From positions 193,182 through 257,181 of the forward strand of contig NZ_JBGFSM010000008.1 of assembly GCF_041679265.1 (NCBI RefSeq): a stretch of 64,000 nucleotides of DNA, written 5' to 3'. This DNA is from Autumnicola sp041679265. Lineage in GTDB: Bacteria > Bacteroidota > Bacteroidia > Flavobacteriales > Flavobacteriaceae. How positions within the stretch are numbered: the first letter of the stretch is position 1; each line of letters begins with the position of its first letter. Below, one piece after another: positions 18,862 to 27,629 of this stretch. Under the pieces are notes generated by a model. It saw only the letters and a program-made list of their open reading frames with translations, ran no database searches and had not been told where the DNA came from. A program made the translations under genes and the position numbers.

Positions 18862-19560
18862 TTACAAAACACTCAGGGCAATTTTAATCATGTTTGAAAA
18901 TGATTTTTGCCTTTCTTCTGAAGAAAGACTTTCCCTGGTTACCAGCGAATCAGAGATGGTGAGCAGGGAAAGGGCAGAGACATCATGTTGTGCGGCAATA
19001 GTGTACAAACCGGCAGTTTCCATTTCCACACAAAGAATACCGAATTTTGCCCATTTTTTATAATCTTCTGTGTCATCTTCATAAAAGATATCAGAAGATA
19101 GAATATTTCCCGAATGTATAGGAATATTTTCCTGAATGGCAAAATTAGCTGCTTTGGTGAAAAGTTTGAAATTCGCGGTAGGTGCAAAGTTCGCTCCGGG
19201 AAACCGAGCGGCATTGATCCCGGAAGTAGAGGAAGCAGCCATGGCAATAACAATATCATTAATTTTAACCTTTTCAAGGTAAGATCCAGCCGAGCCTACC
19301 CGAACCATGTTTTTTACCCCATAATGGTTAATAAGTTCATGGCAGTAAATAAGGGTTGAAGGAATGCCCATGCCCGTACCCTGTACTGAAACCTTTTTAC
19401 CATGATAGCTGCCGGTAAAACCAAGCATTCCCCTAATGTTATTGTACTGAACGGGATTATCCAGAAAGTGATCTGCGATCCATTTTGCCCTTAACGGGTC
19501 GCCCGGTAATAAAACGGTTTCTGCAATTTCACCTTTTTGGGCTTCAATATGTATGCTCAT
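18862..19560 (-). CDS. deoD: purine nucleoside phosphorylase, DeoD type
   Basis: The enzyme cleaves purine (deoxy)nucleosides with phosphate to base and (deoxy)ribose-1-phosphate. DeoD hallmarks are present: LLPGDPLRAKWIA (phosphate loop), MGIPSTLIY, VRVGSAGSY, VEMETAGLY (substrate-binding Glu pair) and TISDSL with the catalytic Asp. The 232-residue length matches the hexameric bacterial enzyme. The gene starts one base after the deoC stop, so the two form an operon for deoxynucleoside catabolism. No CytR/DeoR-like gene is nearby. Confidence 0.96.
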   Translation of the reverse strand: MSIHIEAQKGEIAETVLLPGDPLRAKWIADHFLDNPVQYNNIRGMLGFTGSYHGKKVSVQGTGMGIPSTLIYCHELINHYGVKNMVRVGSAGSYLEKVKINDIVIAMAASSTSGINAARFPGANFAPTANFKLFTKAANFAIQENIPIHSGNILSSDIFYEDDTEDYKKWAKFGILCVEMETAGLYTIAAQHDVSALSLLTISDSLVTRESLSSEERQKSFSNMIKIALSVL

Positions 19561-19561
19561 T

Positions 19562-20206
19562 TTAAAGTTTTGCGGTTATGGAAATTCCTGACGAAGTGCC
19601 AAGCCTGCTTGCACCAAGCTCTATATATTTTTTTGCTGTTTCAGCATCTTTAATGCCTCCTGAAGCTTTTACCTCAAGTTGTTCTCCAACTATAGATTTC
19701 ATCAGTTTTACATCTTCAAAAGTAGCTCCTCCGCTACCAAATCCTGTAGAGGTCTTAACATAATCTGCATTCGCATCCAGCGCACACCGGCAGGCAGAAA
19801 TCTTTTCCTCTTCAGTTAAATAACAGGTTTCGATAATCACCTTCAGGATTTTTGCGCCAATGATATTTTTTATTTCAGAAATTTCATTTTTTACATATTT
19901 CAGATTACCATCCTTAAGCTGCCCAATGTTTATAACCATATCAATTTCATCAGCACCATTGGCAACACAATGCTTGGCTTCAAAAACTTTGGATTGGGTA
20001 TCCATAGCCCCAAGTGGAAAGCCTATAACGGCTGCTATTTTTACTGCGGAATTTTGTAATTCTTTTTTAGCAGTTTTTACATAACATCCATTTACGCAAA
20101 TGGCAAAAAACTTATGTTCTTTAGCTTCGGCACAAAGTTTTGTGATATCGTATGGTGTGGCAAAGGCTTTTAAATTAGTATGGTCTATATAATGATTTAA
20201 CTGCAT
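19562..20206 (-). CDS. deoC: deoxyribose-phosphate aldolase
   Basis: This aldolase splits 2-deoxyribose-5-phosphate into acetaldehyde and glyceraldehyde-3-phosphate. It is a TIM barrel of 214 residues with IDHTNLKA at the start. The Schiff-base Lys151 lies in DYVKTSTGFG and the second essential Lys180 in EVKASGGI. With deoD directly downstream it completes the pathway from purine deoxynucleosides to central carbon. Confidence 0.97.
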   Translation of the reverse strand: MQLNHYIDHTNLKAFATPYDITKLCAEAKEHKFFAICVNGCYVKTAKKELQNSAVKIAAVIGFPLGAMDTQSKVFEAKHCVANGADEIDMVINIGQLKDGNLKYVKNEISEIKNIIGAKILKVIIETCYLTEEEKISACRCALDANADYVKTSTGFGSGGATFEDVKLMKSIVGEQLEVKASGGIKDAETAKKYIELGASRLGTSSGISITAKL

Positions 20207-20427
20207 TTACAAAAGATTTATATGCAATATAAAACATTTTTAGTCGCTTGTTGATTATTATTGAAATGGTGAATATTATTCTTTTTTTTTAATAAATATG
20301 TAAGTATTACTGGTTGAAGATAAACCTCTAGGAGTAGTTGCTTATAGAGACAATAGTTTTAAAGAGAGAAATTAAAATTTGATGATCCCTTATATTAAGC
20401 CTAGATTAGTGGTATAAATTAAATTGT

Positions 20428-21771
20428 ATGAATAAAATTTTTGCCTGGTCAATAAGTGCTGCATTGGCAGGATTTCTTTTTGGCTTTGATACCGTGGTAA
20501 TTTCGGGAGCAGACAAGCAACTCCAGGAACTGTGGCACACTTCAGATGCGTTTCATGGTTCAGTGGTAATGGCTATGGCCTTGTGGGGGACAGTGGTGGG
20601 AGCGGTTTTTGGAGGTTTTCCCACTAACATCTTCGGAAGAAAAAATACCCTCATCATTATTGGGATATTATATTTTGTATCTGCCTTGGGATCTGCCCTG
20701 GTAAATGATCCCTTCACTTTTGCCGTATTTAGATTTATAGGCGGCCTGGGTGTGGGCGCCTCTACTATTGCTGCACCGGCCTATGTATCTGAGATTGCTC
20801 CTCCGCATAAAAGGGGCCGCCTGGTGTCCCTCTATCAATTTAATATTGTATTAGGTATCCTGGTGGCATTTCTATCTAATTACCTGCTTAGAAATACCGG
20901 GGAAGAACCCTGGAGGTGGATGGTGGGGGTAGAAGCTGTGCCTGCACTTATTTATATTGTTTTTGTTATTTTTATTCCAAAAAGTCCCAGGTGGTTAATT
21001 TCTAAATCCAGAATTCCGGAAGCTGAAAAAGTATTGAAAACTATTTATCCTGAAGAGGATATTCAATTGAAACTGCTCGAAATTGAAAAGCAGTCAGAGC
21101 GCGAGGATACACGGGAGAGCATTTTTAACTCAAAATACCGCCTGCCTTTAATTCTTGCCTTCCTCATAGCCTTTTTTAATCAATTATCCGGAATAAATGC
21201 ATTTTTGTATTATGCACCTCGAATATTTGAAGCTGCAGGGCTGGGACAAAGTACTGCGCTTTTAAGCAGTATAGGTGTAGGAGTGGTAAACCTTATATTT
21301 ACCTTATTTGGGGTGTTCTTAATTGACCGTTTAGGAAGGAAACAACTTATGTTTATTGGTTCCATTGGTTATATAATCTCCCTTTCTCTCGTGGCGACGG
21401 CCTTTTTTCTACAGTGGGGCGGACTGTGGGTGCCGGTTTTTCTATTTATTTTTATAGCTGCCCATGCCATTGGCCAGGGTGCGGTAATATGGGTTTTTAT
21501 TTCTGAGATTTTCCCGAACCATTTACGTGCCTCAGGACAGGCCTTTGGTTCTTCCACTCACTGGGTACTCGCAGCTCTGGTACCATCGGTTATTCCTGTG
21601 CTTTTTACTTCTGTAGGCCCGGGCTATGTTTTTGCCTTTTTCGCGTTTATGATGGTACTACAGCTTTTATTTGTGATCTTTATGATGCCAGAGACCAAAG
21701 GAAAAACACTGGAGGAACTAAGCGAAGAATTATCCCTGGGGAAAGAGAAAATAAAATTCCGTGGCCAATAA
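20428..21771 (+). CDS. sugar porter family MFS transporter
   Basis: This is a twelve-helix MFS protein of the sugar porter family (XylE/GalP/GLUT type), with 447 residues. Seen motifs are GFLFGFDTVVISGA in helix 1, NIFGRKN in loop 2-3, the PESPRW equivalent IPKSPRWLI, QLSGINAFLYYAPRIF in helix 7, DRLGRKQL in loop 8-9 and PETKGKTLEEL at the C-terminus. It imports a hexose or pentose by proton symport. A fructokinase-like gene follows 69 bases later on the same strand, making fructose the most likely substrate, though that is inferred from context. Confidence 0.92.
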   Translation: MNKIFAWSISAALAGFLFGFDTVVISGADKQLQELWHTSDAFHGSVVMAMALWGTVVGAVFGGFPTNIFGRKNTLIIIGILYFVSALGSALVNDPFTFAVFRFIGGLGVGASTIAAPAYVSEIAPPHKRGRLVSLYQFNIVLGILVAFLSNYLLRNTGEEPWRWMVGVEAVPALIYIVFVIFIPKSPRWLISKSRIPEAEKVLKTIYPEEDIQLKLLEIEKQSEREDTRESIFNSKYRLPLILAFLIAFFNQLSGINAFLYYAPRIFEAAGLGQSTALLSSIGVGVVNLIFTLFGVFLIDRLGRKQLMFIGSIGYIISLSLVATAFFLQWGGLWVPVFLFIFIAAHAIGQGAVIWVFISEIFPNHLRASGQAFGSSTHWVLAALVPSVIPVLFTSVGPGYVFAFFAFMMVLQLLFVIFMMPETKGKTLEELSEELSLGKEKIKFRGQ

Positions 21772-21840
21772 TGGGAACACAAAACTAGTCAGGATATACA
21801 GAAAACTGAAACAATATCAGGTTTAAAATTAAGAGGATAA

Positions 21841-22731
21841 ATGAATACAAAAAAAGCAGTTTGTTTTGGTGAAATCCTGTGGGATGTTTTTCCGGATGAA
21901 GAACGAATTGGCGGGGCACCTCTAAATGTAGCTTCCCGCTTAAGTAGCTTCGGAATTCATACCAAAATGCTTAGCAAAATTGGAAAAGATGAAAGAGGGC
22001 AGAAATTGCTTACCTATCTCAAAAACAATAATGTTGACACCAAACATGTTTCAGAAGATGAAAATCTTTCTACCGGAATTGTGCAGGTAAGTTTGTCTCC
22101 TTCCGGTTCGGCATCTTATGAGATCAACTATCCATCTGCCTGGGATAAAATAAATATTTCCAAAGAAATGAAGCAATCGGTAAAGGAAGCAGATGCTTTT
22201 ATTTTTGGCAGCCTGGTGTGCCGTGATGAGGTAAGCAGAAGTACCTTGTTCGCTCTACTGCCATTAGCAAAATATAAAATTCTGGATATCAACCTCAGGC
22301 CACCTCACTACAGAAAAGAAATTCTGCTGAAACTGATGCAGCTGGCAGATTTCATTAAATTTAATGATGAGGAACTATTTGAAATTGCCGCCCTTTTAGG
22401 CTCAAAATATAATTCCCTGGAGCAGAATTTAAATTTTATTGCTGAAAAGTTTCTGGCTTCTTCTATTTGTGTAACTAAAGGAAGTTATGGCGCGGTATTT
22501 ATGAATAACGGGAATTTATTTTACAACAGCGGTTTCAAAATTAAGGTAAAGGATACGGTGGGTGCAGGAGATTCCTTTCTGGCCACTCTTATAGCAAAAC
22601 TGCTGCAGGGGAAAAAAGAGCAGGAGGCGCTTAATTATGCCTGCGCCCTTGGAGCGTTGGTAGCGGCTAAAGAAGGTGCCAATCCGGAAATTTCAGATGA
22701 AGAAATAGAGAATTTCATTCATCCGGAGTAA
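21841..22731 (+). CDS. PfkB-family carbohydrate kinase, fructokinase-like
   Basis: This sugar kinase of 296 residues has the two PfkB signatures: GGAPLNVASRL near residues 24-34 and DTVGAGDSF at 238-246, with the catalytic Asp244. The N-terminal FGEILWDVFP resembles fructokinases. It would phosphorylate fructose to fructose-6-phosphate in the cytosol. The neighbour upstream is a sugar porter, giving a compact uptake-and-phosphorylate pair. It converges on the lipid kinase gene with only six bases between stops. Confidence 0.9.
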   Translation: MNTKKAVCFGEILWDVFPDEERIGGAPLNVASRLSSFGIHTKMLSKIGKDERGQKLLTYLKNNNVDTKHVSEDENLSTGIVQVSLSPSGSASYEINYPSAWDKINISKEMKQSVKEADAFIFGSLVCRDEVSRSTLFALLPLAKYKILDINLRPPHYRKEILLKLMQLADFIKFNDEELFEIAALLGSKYNSLEQNLNFIAEKFLASSICVTKGSYGAVFMNNGNLFYNSGFKIKVKDTVGAGDSFLATLIAKLLQGKKEQEALNYACALGALVAAKEGANPEISDEEIENFIHPE

Positions 22732-22737
22732 AAAAAA

Positions 22738-23646
22738 TCAGATATCGGTGAAGAATTCAAGATAATCCTCGGCTAGTTTTATTTTGAAGTTTTTCCTGAA
22801 GTAATTTCTTTTCAGGTTATCGTCTATATGAATATGGGAGCCGCTCCATTTCATCTTTGCTTTTTGAACGGGAATAATGGTTACCAGCTTTTCCAGGTCC
22901 TGCTCCTGAGCTTTATCTTTTATCAAGTTCCCAATATGGCTTTCCAGTTCCTTCCTTTTTTCTTCAGGGATTAAAACCAGGTCAAAATGTTTATCCGAGG
23001 GCACAGCTGATGGGGCCAGGAGAAAATTAGGACCAATAAGCTTAACATTCATGAGTTCCACCAGGAGAAAGGATCCTTTTATGGTTGCTCCGTCTGTTTC
23101 AATTTTTGCTTTTTTTGGCTTGTAGCTTTTTACAATTTCCAGCAGTACTTCCAGGGTTTTATTTAATTTTTCTTCCGGGTCATCGGGAGTTTTTCTTTTT
23201 TTCATCTCCGCAATTAGTTTCGGGAAAATTCCAAAGCCAAAACTTTCCAGAAAGAAATCCTTATTCCCCAGGCTTTTTATTTTTCCATAGCTAAAACGGG
23301 AAGGATTGCGGTCCAGGTCAATTTTATGGGATTCTTTATGCTGGGCAATGTTGAGAACCTTGGAAATGTTATTTGCGGTACCCAGCGGGATAAGGTGTAT
23401 GGGCAGCGGCCTGGCCCGTTCTTTTTTATTTAGAAGGTTTTTAGCCAGTTTTCTAACGGTACCATCTCCTCCCGCCACTAAAATTGCTTCGGCCCCTGCA
23501 GCATTAAAATGCTTTTTCCAGAACAGGTAATTGGTAGAGATATACTCGGCTTTATAACCGGAAGCGGTTACAATATCAATGAGTTCCTCTTTGGTATGCC
23601 GGCCATTTCCTGCGGTAGGATTGTGCACTATTTGGATGGTCTTCAT
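22738..23646 (-). CDS. diacylglycerol/lipid kinase catalytic-domain protein
   Basis: This is a DAGK_cat-fold protein (YegS/DgkB/sphingosine-kinase family) of 302 residues. It starts with the nucleotide-binding HNPTAGNGR loop (residues 8-16) and carries GGDGT at 59-63. IPLGTANNISK is the second family hallmark. It phosphorylates a lipid hydroxyl group; the substrate in Bacteroidetes could be diacylglycerol or a sphingolipid. It is a single gene facing away from surE. Confidence 0.88.
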   Translation of the reverse strand: MKTIQIVHNPTAGNGRHTKEELIDIVTASGYKAEYISTNYLFWKKHFNAAGAEAILVAGGDGTVRKLAKNLLNKKERARPLPIHLIPLGTANNISKVLNIAQHKESHKIDLDRNPSRFSYGKIKSLGNKDFFLESFGFGIFPKLIAEMKKRKTPDDPEEKLNKTLEVLLEIVKSYKPKKAKIETDGATIKGSFLLVELMNVKLIGPNFLLAPSAVPSDKHFDLVLIPEEKRKELESHIGNLIKDKAQEQDLEKLVTIIPVQKAKMKWSGSHIHIDDNLKRNYFRKNFKIKLAEDYLEFFTDI

Positions 23647-23864
23647 AATGCTCTTGTTTCATACTAAGTTAATCACATTTATTCTCCGTAAAATTGGATT
23701 AACGATATCTTATGATTTTTACTGAAGGGCCTAATTTGGCATTAAGAACATTTGTTAGGCTGATGTTACAGGAAACATAAAATCGGCTGGTTTTTAAAAA
23801 ATTAAACCTCTGGAAAAGCTGAATTTTGTATTTTAAACCAGGAGATGCAACCAAAACTGAAATT

Positions 23865-24596
23865 ATGAAAATACTAGTTACCAACGATGACGGGATTTAC
23901 AGCCCGGGGCTTGCCTGCCTCGCAAAAGTTGCCGCAAAGTATGGAGAAGTGATAGTAATGGCGCCAGATGTGGAGCAGTCCTCCATGGGGCAGGCCATTA
24001 CCTCCGGGAAACCATTTACTTATAAAAAATCGCCTATTCAATTTGAAGGCATGGAGGCTTACCGGGTAAGTGGAACTCCGGCCGATTGTGTGGCCCTGGG
24101 CACCCACTTATTTGAAAATATAGACCTGGTCCTTTCCGGGATAAATATTGGGGCAAATTTGGGAAATTCGGCCTGGCATTCAGGAACGCTTTCAGCGGCT
24201 CGACAGGCGGTTCTTTTTGATATCCGCGGAATTGCCCTTAGCGTTTCAGTAGGAGAGGAGGAGCCAGACTTTGAAGCCCTGGAGCCTTTTGTTGCTGAAG
24301 CCCTTAAAGAAGTGGTTCATGAAGATGAACGTAAATTGCTAAATATCAATTTCCCACGTTCTCCTGAAGGTGAAGTAATCTGGACAAATCAATCGGTTAG
24401 GCATTATGACGGTAAGGTAATCGCAAATAAGGATCCAATGGGGCGGCAGCATTATTGGTTTACCGTGGTACAGATTGAAAATGTGGAAAAGGGAACAGAT
24501 CGCTGGGCCATAAGAAATGGAAAAACCAGCATTACGCCAATGATCCTTGATTTAACAGATCATAAGTATTTAAATGAAAGAAAAAGGCAGAAATAA
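23865..24596 (+). CDS. surE: 5'/3'-nucleotidase SurE
   Basis: SurE is a metal-dependent survival phosphatase acting on nucleoside monophosphates. The start MKILVTNDDG supplies the metal-binding Asp pair at 8-9, followed by APDVEQSSMGQA (Ser ligand) and SGINIGANLGNSAWHSGT (Asn ligand). Length is 243 residues from the ATG at 23865; a longer frame exists upstream but SurE proteins start exactly at this strand. It stands alone. Confidence 0.96.
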   Translation: MKILVTNDDGIYSPGLACLAKVAAKYGEVIVMAPDVEQSSMGQAITSGKPFTYKKSPIQFEGMEAYRVSGTPADCVALGTHLFENIDLVLSGINIGANLGNSAWHSGTLSAARQAVLFDIRGIALSVSVGEEEPDFEALEPFVAEALKEVVHEDERKLLNINFPRSPEGEVIWTNQSVRHYDGKVIANKDPMGRQHYWFTVVQIENVEKGTDRWAIRNGKTSITPMILDLTDHKYLNERKRQK

Positions 24597-24700
24597 TGTT
24601 GGTTTCTAAGCTTGTTGTAGGTTGTGTGTTGTGGGTTAAATTATTAAAACGGTAGATAATTCCTTCTCAATTTCTGCTTTTTTACTTGAAATTAAGAACA

Positions 24701-24761
24701 GCTCCTTCCCTTTCAAGGGAAGGTGTCAAAATCAGCTAAGGCTGATTTTGACGGAAGGGTG
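24701..24761. repeat. double-hairpin intergenic repeat (REP/MITE-like)
   Basis: Two perfect hairpins stand in tandem. CCTTCCCTT-TC-AAGGGAAGG spans 24704-24723 and GTCAAAATCAGC-TAAG-GCTGATTTTGAC spans 24725-24752; GGAAGGGT follows and could re-pair with the first arm. It lies between surE and the convergent Trm112-like gene. The pattern recalls small mobile repeats dispersed in flavobacterial genomes; only one copy is in this window. Confidence 0.6.
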
Positions 24762-24830
24762 AAACTTAGAATTAGAAAAGGCATTTTCAATTCCCTTCTT
24801 ATCCATATTTAGCTTTAACTCATTAACTCT

Positions 24831-25127
24831 TTAACTCTTTTCCTGGATACTTAAATTCTCATCCTCCACCAGTCTGAAATTTTCAATTTTTTTCCCCGGC
24901 ATGTGTTTTTGCCATTTTTCAAGTATAGGCTGTTCCAGTTTATATTCACGGTACTCATCCGGGTTCATAATGGGAATTCCCTTTATAATGGGATAAATTC
25001 TTTTACATTTTGTACAGGTAAGGAAACCTTCAATTACATTTTCTTCTAGATCTTTAGAAATACTGGTGAGTTTTATTTCTTCTTTATCAAAAGGGCAGCA
25101 AAGTTTATTTATGGTTGCAAATTTCAT
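24831..25127 (-). CDS. Trm112-like zinc-ribbon protein
   Basis: This 98-residue protein has a Trm112/UPF0434-like core. CCPFDK is near residues 10-15, CTKC at 38-41, and RIYPIIKGIPIMNPDEY then forms the conserved strand and loop. In eukaryotes and archaea Trm112 binds and activates SAM-dependent methyltransferases. That matters here because a methyltransferase heads the same operon. The gene overlaps the 3' end of the ThiE-like gene by 23 bases, so it is the last gene of the TPP-riboswitch operon. Partnership with the methyltransferase is inference. Confidence 0.85.
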   Translation of the reverse strand: MKFATINKLCCPFDKEEIKLTSISKDLEENVIEGFLTCTKCKRIYPIIKGIPIMNPDEYREYKLEQPILEKWQKHMPGKKIENFRLVEDENLSIQEKS

Positions 25128-25767
25128 TTTTCAGCTTGTTTAATTCGGTTAAATAATTTTTAGTGGCGGCACCGGGATCTTTAGCGCTCATAATTCCTGA
25201 AACCACGGCTATGCCGTCAAAATCCAGGTCCTTTAATGCTGCAACATTAGAATCTTGAATTCCTCCAGCCAGGAAAATGGGCATTTTTGTGATCTCCCTT
25301 GCTTTTTTAACGCTCTCATGGGTCACAATTTCACAACTGTTGCTGGTTTGCGACGGGAACATGGAGCAAAAGGAAATATAATCGAGCTCATGCTTTTCGG
25401 CCCATTCTATTACCGATAGATCGTTATTACAGGTAAGCCCAAAAAGCGCATTTTCTTCTGAATTTTTTCTGACAATTTCAAAATCTTCAGGAACTTCATC
25501 AAAATGAACGCCATCGGCCTTAGATTTCTCCAATAGTTTCCAGTTGTTATTCAGCAGTACAGGAACGTTTTTCGAATGACAGATATTTACAACCTGATTT
25601 ACTATTCTAAGCTGCTCTTCTTCAGAAGATGAAAAATTATCCCAGATTTGCACCGCGGCGATTTCCTGGCTCAGAATAATTTTCAGCTTAAAAAATAATT
25701 CCTCTTCTTTTACTGCCGGGTCTATCACCAGGTAAATTCCCCCTGATATTTGCTTTTTTCGATTCAT
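25105..25767 (-). CDS. ThiE/TenI-like TIM barrel protein, divergent
   Basis: This protein of 220 residues resembles thiamine-phosphate synthase / TenI. It has the opening strand GIYLVIDP, then DGVHFDE where ThiE has GVHLGQ, FGLTCNN, and the phosphate-binding end LAGGIQDSNVAALKDLDFDGIAVVSGIM. The usual P-T-x-T-K motif is replaced by FPSQTSNSCE (about 137-146), so the Lys that contacts pyrophosphate appears absent. It may be a non-canonical member rather than a true ThiE. I chose the ATG at 25767, five bases after the upstream gene's stop; a longer frame reads back into that gene. Confidence 0.82.
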   Translation of the reverse strand: MNRKKQISGGIYLVIDPAVKEEELFFKLKIILSQEIAAVQIWDNFSSSEEEQLRIVNQVVNICHSKNVPVLLNNNWKLLEKSKADGVHFDEVPEDFEIVRKNSEENALFGLTCNNDLSVIEWAEKHELDYISFCSMFPSQTSNSCEIVTHESVKKAREITKMPIFLAGGIQDSNVAALKDLDFDGIAVVSGIMSAKDPGAATKNYLTELNKLKNEICNHK

Positions 25768-25771
25768 GGTG

Positions 25772-26827
25772 CTACTTCCATTTTTCATTATAGGCTTTAA
25801 AAAATGCCGCCCAGTAAGGGTCCTTTTCAAAATAGGATAAATCTTTGCTTTCGCCATTTTCAACAAGTTTAATTCCCTCTTCTTTGGTGGTTACTTCACC
25901 CACGGCGGTACAGGCAACCTCTTCTTTTCTAAGCCTTTCTATAACCTCTTTTTCAGTTCCTTTTTTACAGGTAATAAGCATAGCGCCGGCACCAATGCTG
26001 TATCGCGGGTCTATAGAAAACAGTTTGCATATCTCCTGTTGCGTATGGCCTATGGGCAGCAAATGGTTTTCAATCCTGGCGCCATGTCCACAGGCTTTGG
26101 AAAGTTCGTAGATCGCTCCCAGCACGCCGCCTTCGGTAACATCGTGCATGGCAGTAATGTCCTTGTTTTTTTGTTCTTTTCCTGCGGCTGCAAGGGCATC
26201 TTTTAAAGAAGTGGTCTGGTAAAACATACTGCAGCTGTCTTCAAAAACTTCTTTGCCCAGCTTGTTTTTCACCGTTTCAGGAAAACTCATCCCAAGAATG
26301 GAAGAGGAAGAAATCGCACATGTTTTTGTGACTAAAATCACATCTCCGGGCGTGGCGTTTTTTGATACCAGAATATCTTTTTTAGGAGCTATTGTTGTAA
26401 AAGTCCCCCCGCCGGCAATAGTGGAATTCTGGCCTTCAATAAAACCCGTATGGCCGCCGGTGATCGCGGTTCCAATTTCTTTGCAGAATTTGTGAATGTA
26501 TTCCCAGTAGATTTTAAAATCTTCCTGCGGAAAATTTCCCGGAAGGTTCAGCACAAACTGTGCATACATGGGTGCGAATCCTGTGGTAGCCATATCATTG
26601 GCCATAAGATGAACCGATAGCCATGCCGATTCCCGCAATCCCAAAGAAGGGATAAGCGAAAGCGGGTCACTGGTTGAAGCCATGGCCATTCCGTTTTGCA
26701 AATCTACCAACGAAACATCTACGCCAAAGCCGGGACCAACACTCACTTCCCTGCGAGGAAATCCGCAGTTATGGAAAATCACGTCTTCAAAAATATCATT
26801 TTCAATTTTACCGGTATCCTTGCTCAT
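25772..26827 (-). CDS. AIR-synthase-superfamily protein (ThiL/HypE-like)
   Basis: This 351-residue protein belongs to the PurM/ThiL/SelD/HypE ATP-binding superfamily. Evidence is GFGVDVSLVD at 33-42, STSDP with Asp54, and VHLMANDMATTGFAP at 72-86. In the C-terminal half are AMHDVTEGGVLGAIYEL and SIGAGAMLI, the usual family glycine-rich motifs. ThiL phosphorylates thiamine monophosphate and HypE activates a carbamoyl group; the pattern fits neither exactly. Its ATG overlaps the methyltransferase stop by four bases (ATGA) and the operon has a TPP riboswitch. A thiamine-linked phosphotransfer or dehydration reaction is therefore likely. Exact reaction unknown. Confidence 0.85.
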   Translation of the reverse strand: MSKDTGKIENDIFEDVIFHNCGFPRREVSVGPGFGVDVSLVDLQNGMAMASTSDPLSLIPSLGLRESAWLSVHLMANDMATTGFAPMYAQFVLNLPGNFPQEDFKIYWEYIHKFCKEIGTAITGGHTGFIEGQNSTIAGGGTFTTIAPKKDILVSKNATPGDVILVTKTCAISSSSILGMSFPETVKNKLGKEVFEDSCSMFYQTTSLKDALAAAGKEQKNKDITAMHDVTEGGVLGAIYELSKACGHGARIENHLLPIGHTQQEICKLFSIDPRYSIGAGAMLITCKKGTEKEVIERLRKEEVACTAVGEVTTKEEGIKLVENGESKDLSYFEKDPYWAAFFKAYNEKWK

Positions 26828-27549
26828 TGGTCCACATCATTAAATTTCACATAAAGTCCGAAGAAATCCCCGTAAGGCAGGCTCCATTGTTGTACGGGAA
26901 ACCATTTTGGAAGTCCGGTGCAGGACCATTCAATAGCATATTCACGGCCCTGCAAAGCTTCATTAATAATAGCGGTAAGCTTTTTTGGCGTATAAAAAGT
27001 AGCGGTAAGGTAAAACGGGTTCTTTCCGAATATTTCCTGGATCCTCCTCCGGGCAACTTTGGGAGAATTCCTGTTCATCATGCCCATAGCGATACCATAA
27101 CGGCCGACTCTGGCTGCTTCCCTGACAACTTTTACCGGGTCTTTGTAATATTCAAAAGTGGTGATAAAAGCAAGGGAATCGAAGGTGTTGTCTTTAAAAG
27201 GCATATTATGGGAATCTGCCATCACCAGATCCCCGTCAAAAAGATTAATGGCCTGTGAGAGCATCAACGGGGATATGTCGCCGCCGGTAGCTTCGATTCC
27301 TATTTCTTTCCACCACCTGGTAAAGCGGGTGGTGCCACATCCAAATTCCAGAAGTGTTTTTACCCTGGTATCTTTGGATACCAGTTGCTCCATGACTTTT
27401 TTCTGCCAGACTTCAGCTCTTTTGTACCTTCCTTCGTACCATTGTTCGTAAGTATCGGTATGTTCACGGTTAAAAAACCATTCCGGCCTTTCCTGCCAGT
27501 TTTGCTGTGTTTTTGGAAGTAACTGAAAATCCTTTTTTTCTATTTCCAT
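26824..27549 (-). CDS. class I SAM-dependent methyltransferase
   Basis: This Rossmann-fold methyltransferase of 241 residues has motif I LLEFGCGTTRFTRWW (GCGTTR at 70-75), GGDISPLML as the acidic SAM-ribose strand, and MPFKDNTFDSLAFITTFEY as motifs III/IV. About 60 residues precede the fold, rich in aromatic residues (RPEWFFNREHTDTYEQWYEG). I took the ATG at 27549, since an upstream in-frame ATG lies inside the terminator hairpin. It is the first gene behind the TPP riboswitch and is followed by three overlapping or abutting genes. Substrate unknown. Confidence 0.88.
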   Translation of the reverse strand: MEIEKKDFQLLPKTQQNWQERPEWFFNREHTDTYEQWYEGRYKRAEVWQKKVMEQLVSKDTRVKTLLEFGCGTTRFTRWWKEIGIEATGGDISPLMLSQAINLFDGDLVMADSHNMPFKDNTFDSLAFITTFEYYKDPVKVVREAARVGRYGIAMGMMNRNSPKVARRRIQEIFGKNPFYLTATFYTPKKLTAIINEALQGREYAIEWSCTGLPKWFPVQQWSLPYGDFFGLYVKFNDVDQ

Positions 27550-27563
27550 TTTAATTATTTTAA

Positions 27564-27607
27564 ACAAAAAATCCATTCTGCGACCTGATTTTTACCAGAC
27601 AGAATGG
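27564..27607 (-). terminator. riboswitch expression-platform terminator
   Basis: On the minus strand CCATTCTG and CAGAATGG pair around a 19-base loop that has its own weak CTG/CAG pairing, followed by a run of six T. It lies between the TPP aptamer and the methyltransferase ATG, as expected for transcription attenuation. Confidence 0.75.
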
Positions 27608-27629
27608 AGTTTAAAATGGAAATATTTTA

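Noticed and set aside
26674..27258. Plus-strand frame of 194 codons opposite the methyltransferase
   Set aside because: The sequence has no family resemblance and lies opposite a well-supported gene and its operon partner.
27564..27576. Longer methyltransferase start at 27576
   Set aside because: The ATG lies inside the terminator stem of the riboswitch; the ATG at 27549 gives a normal N-terminus.
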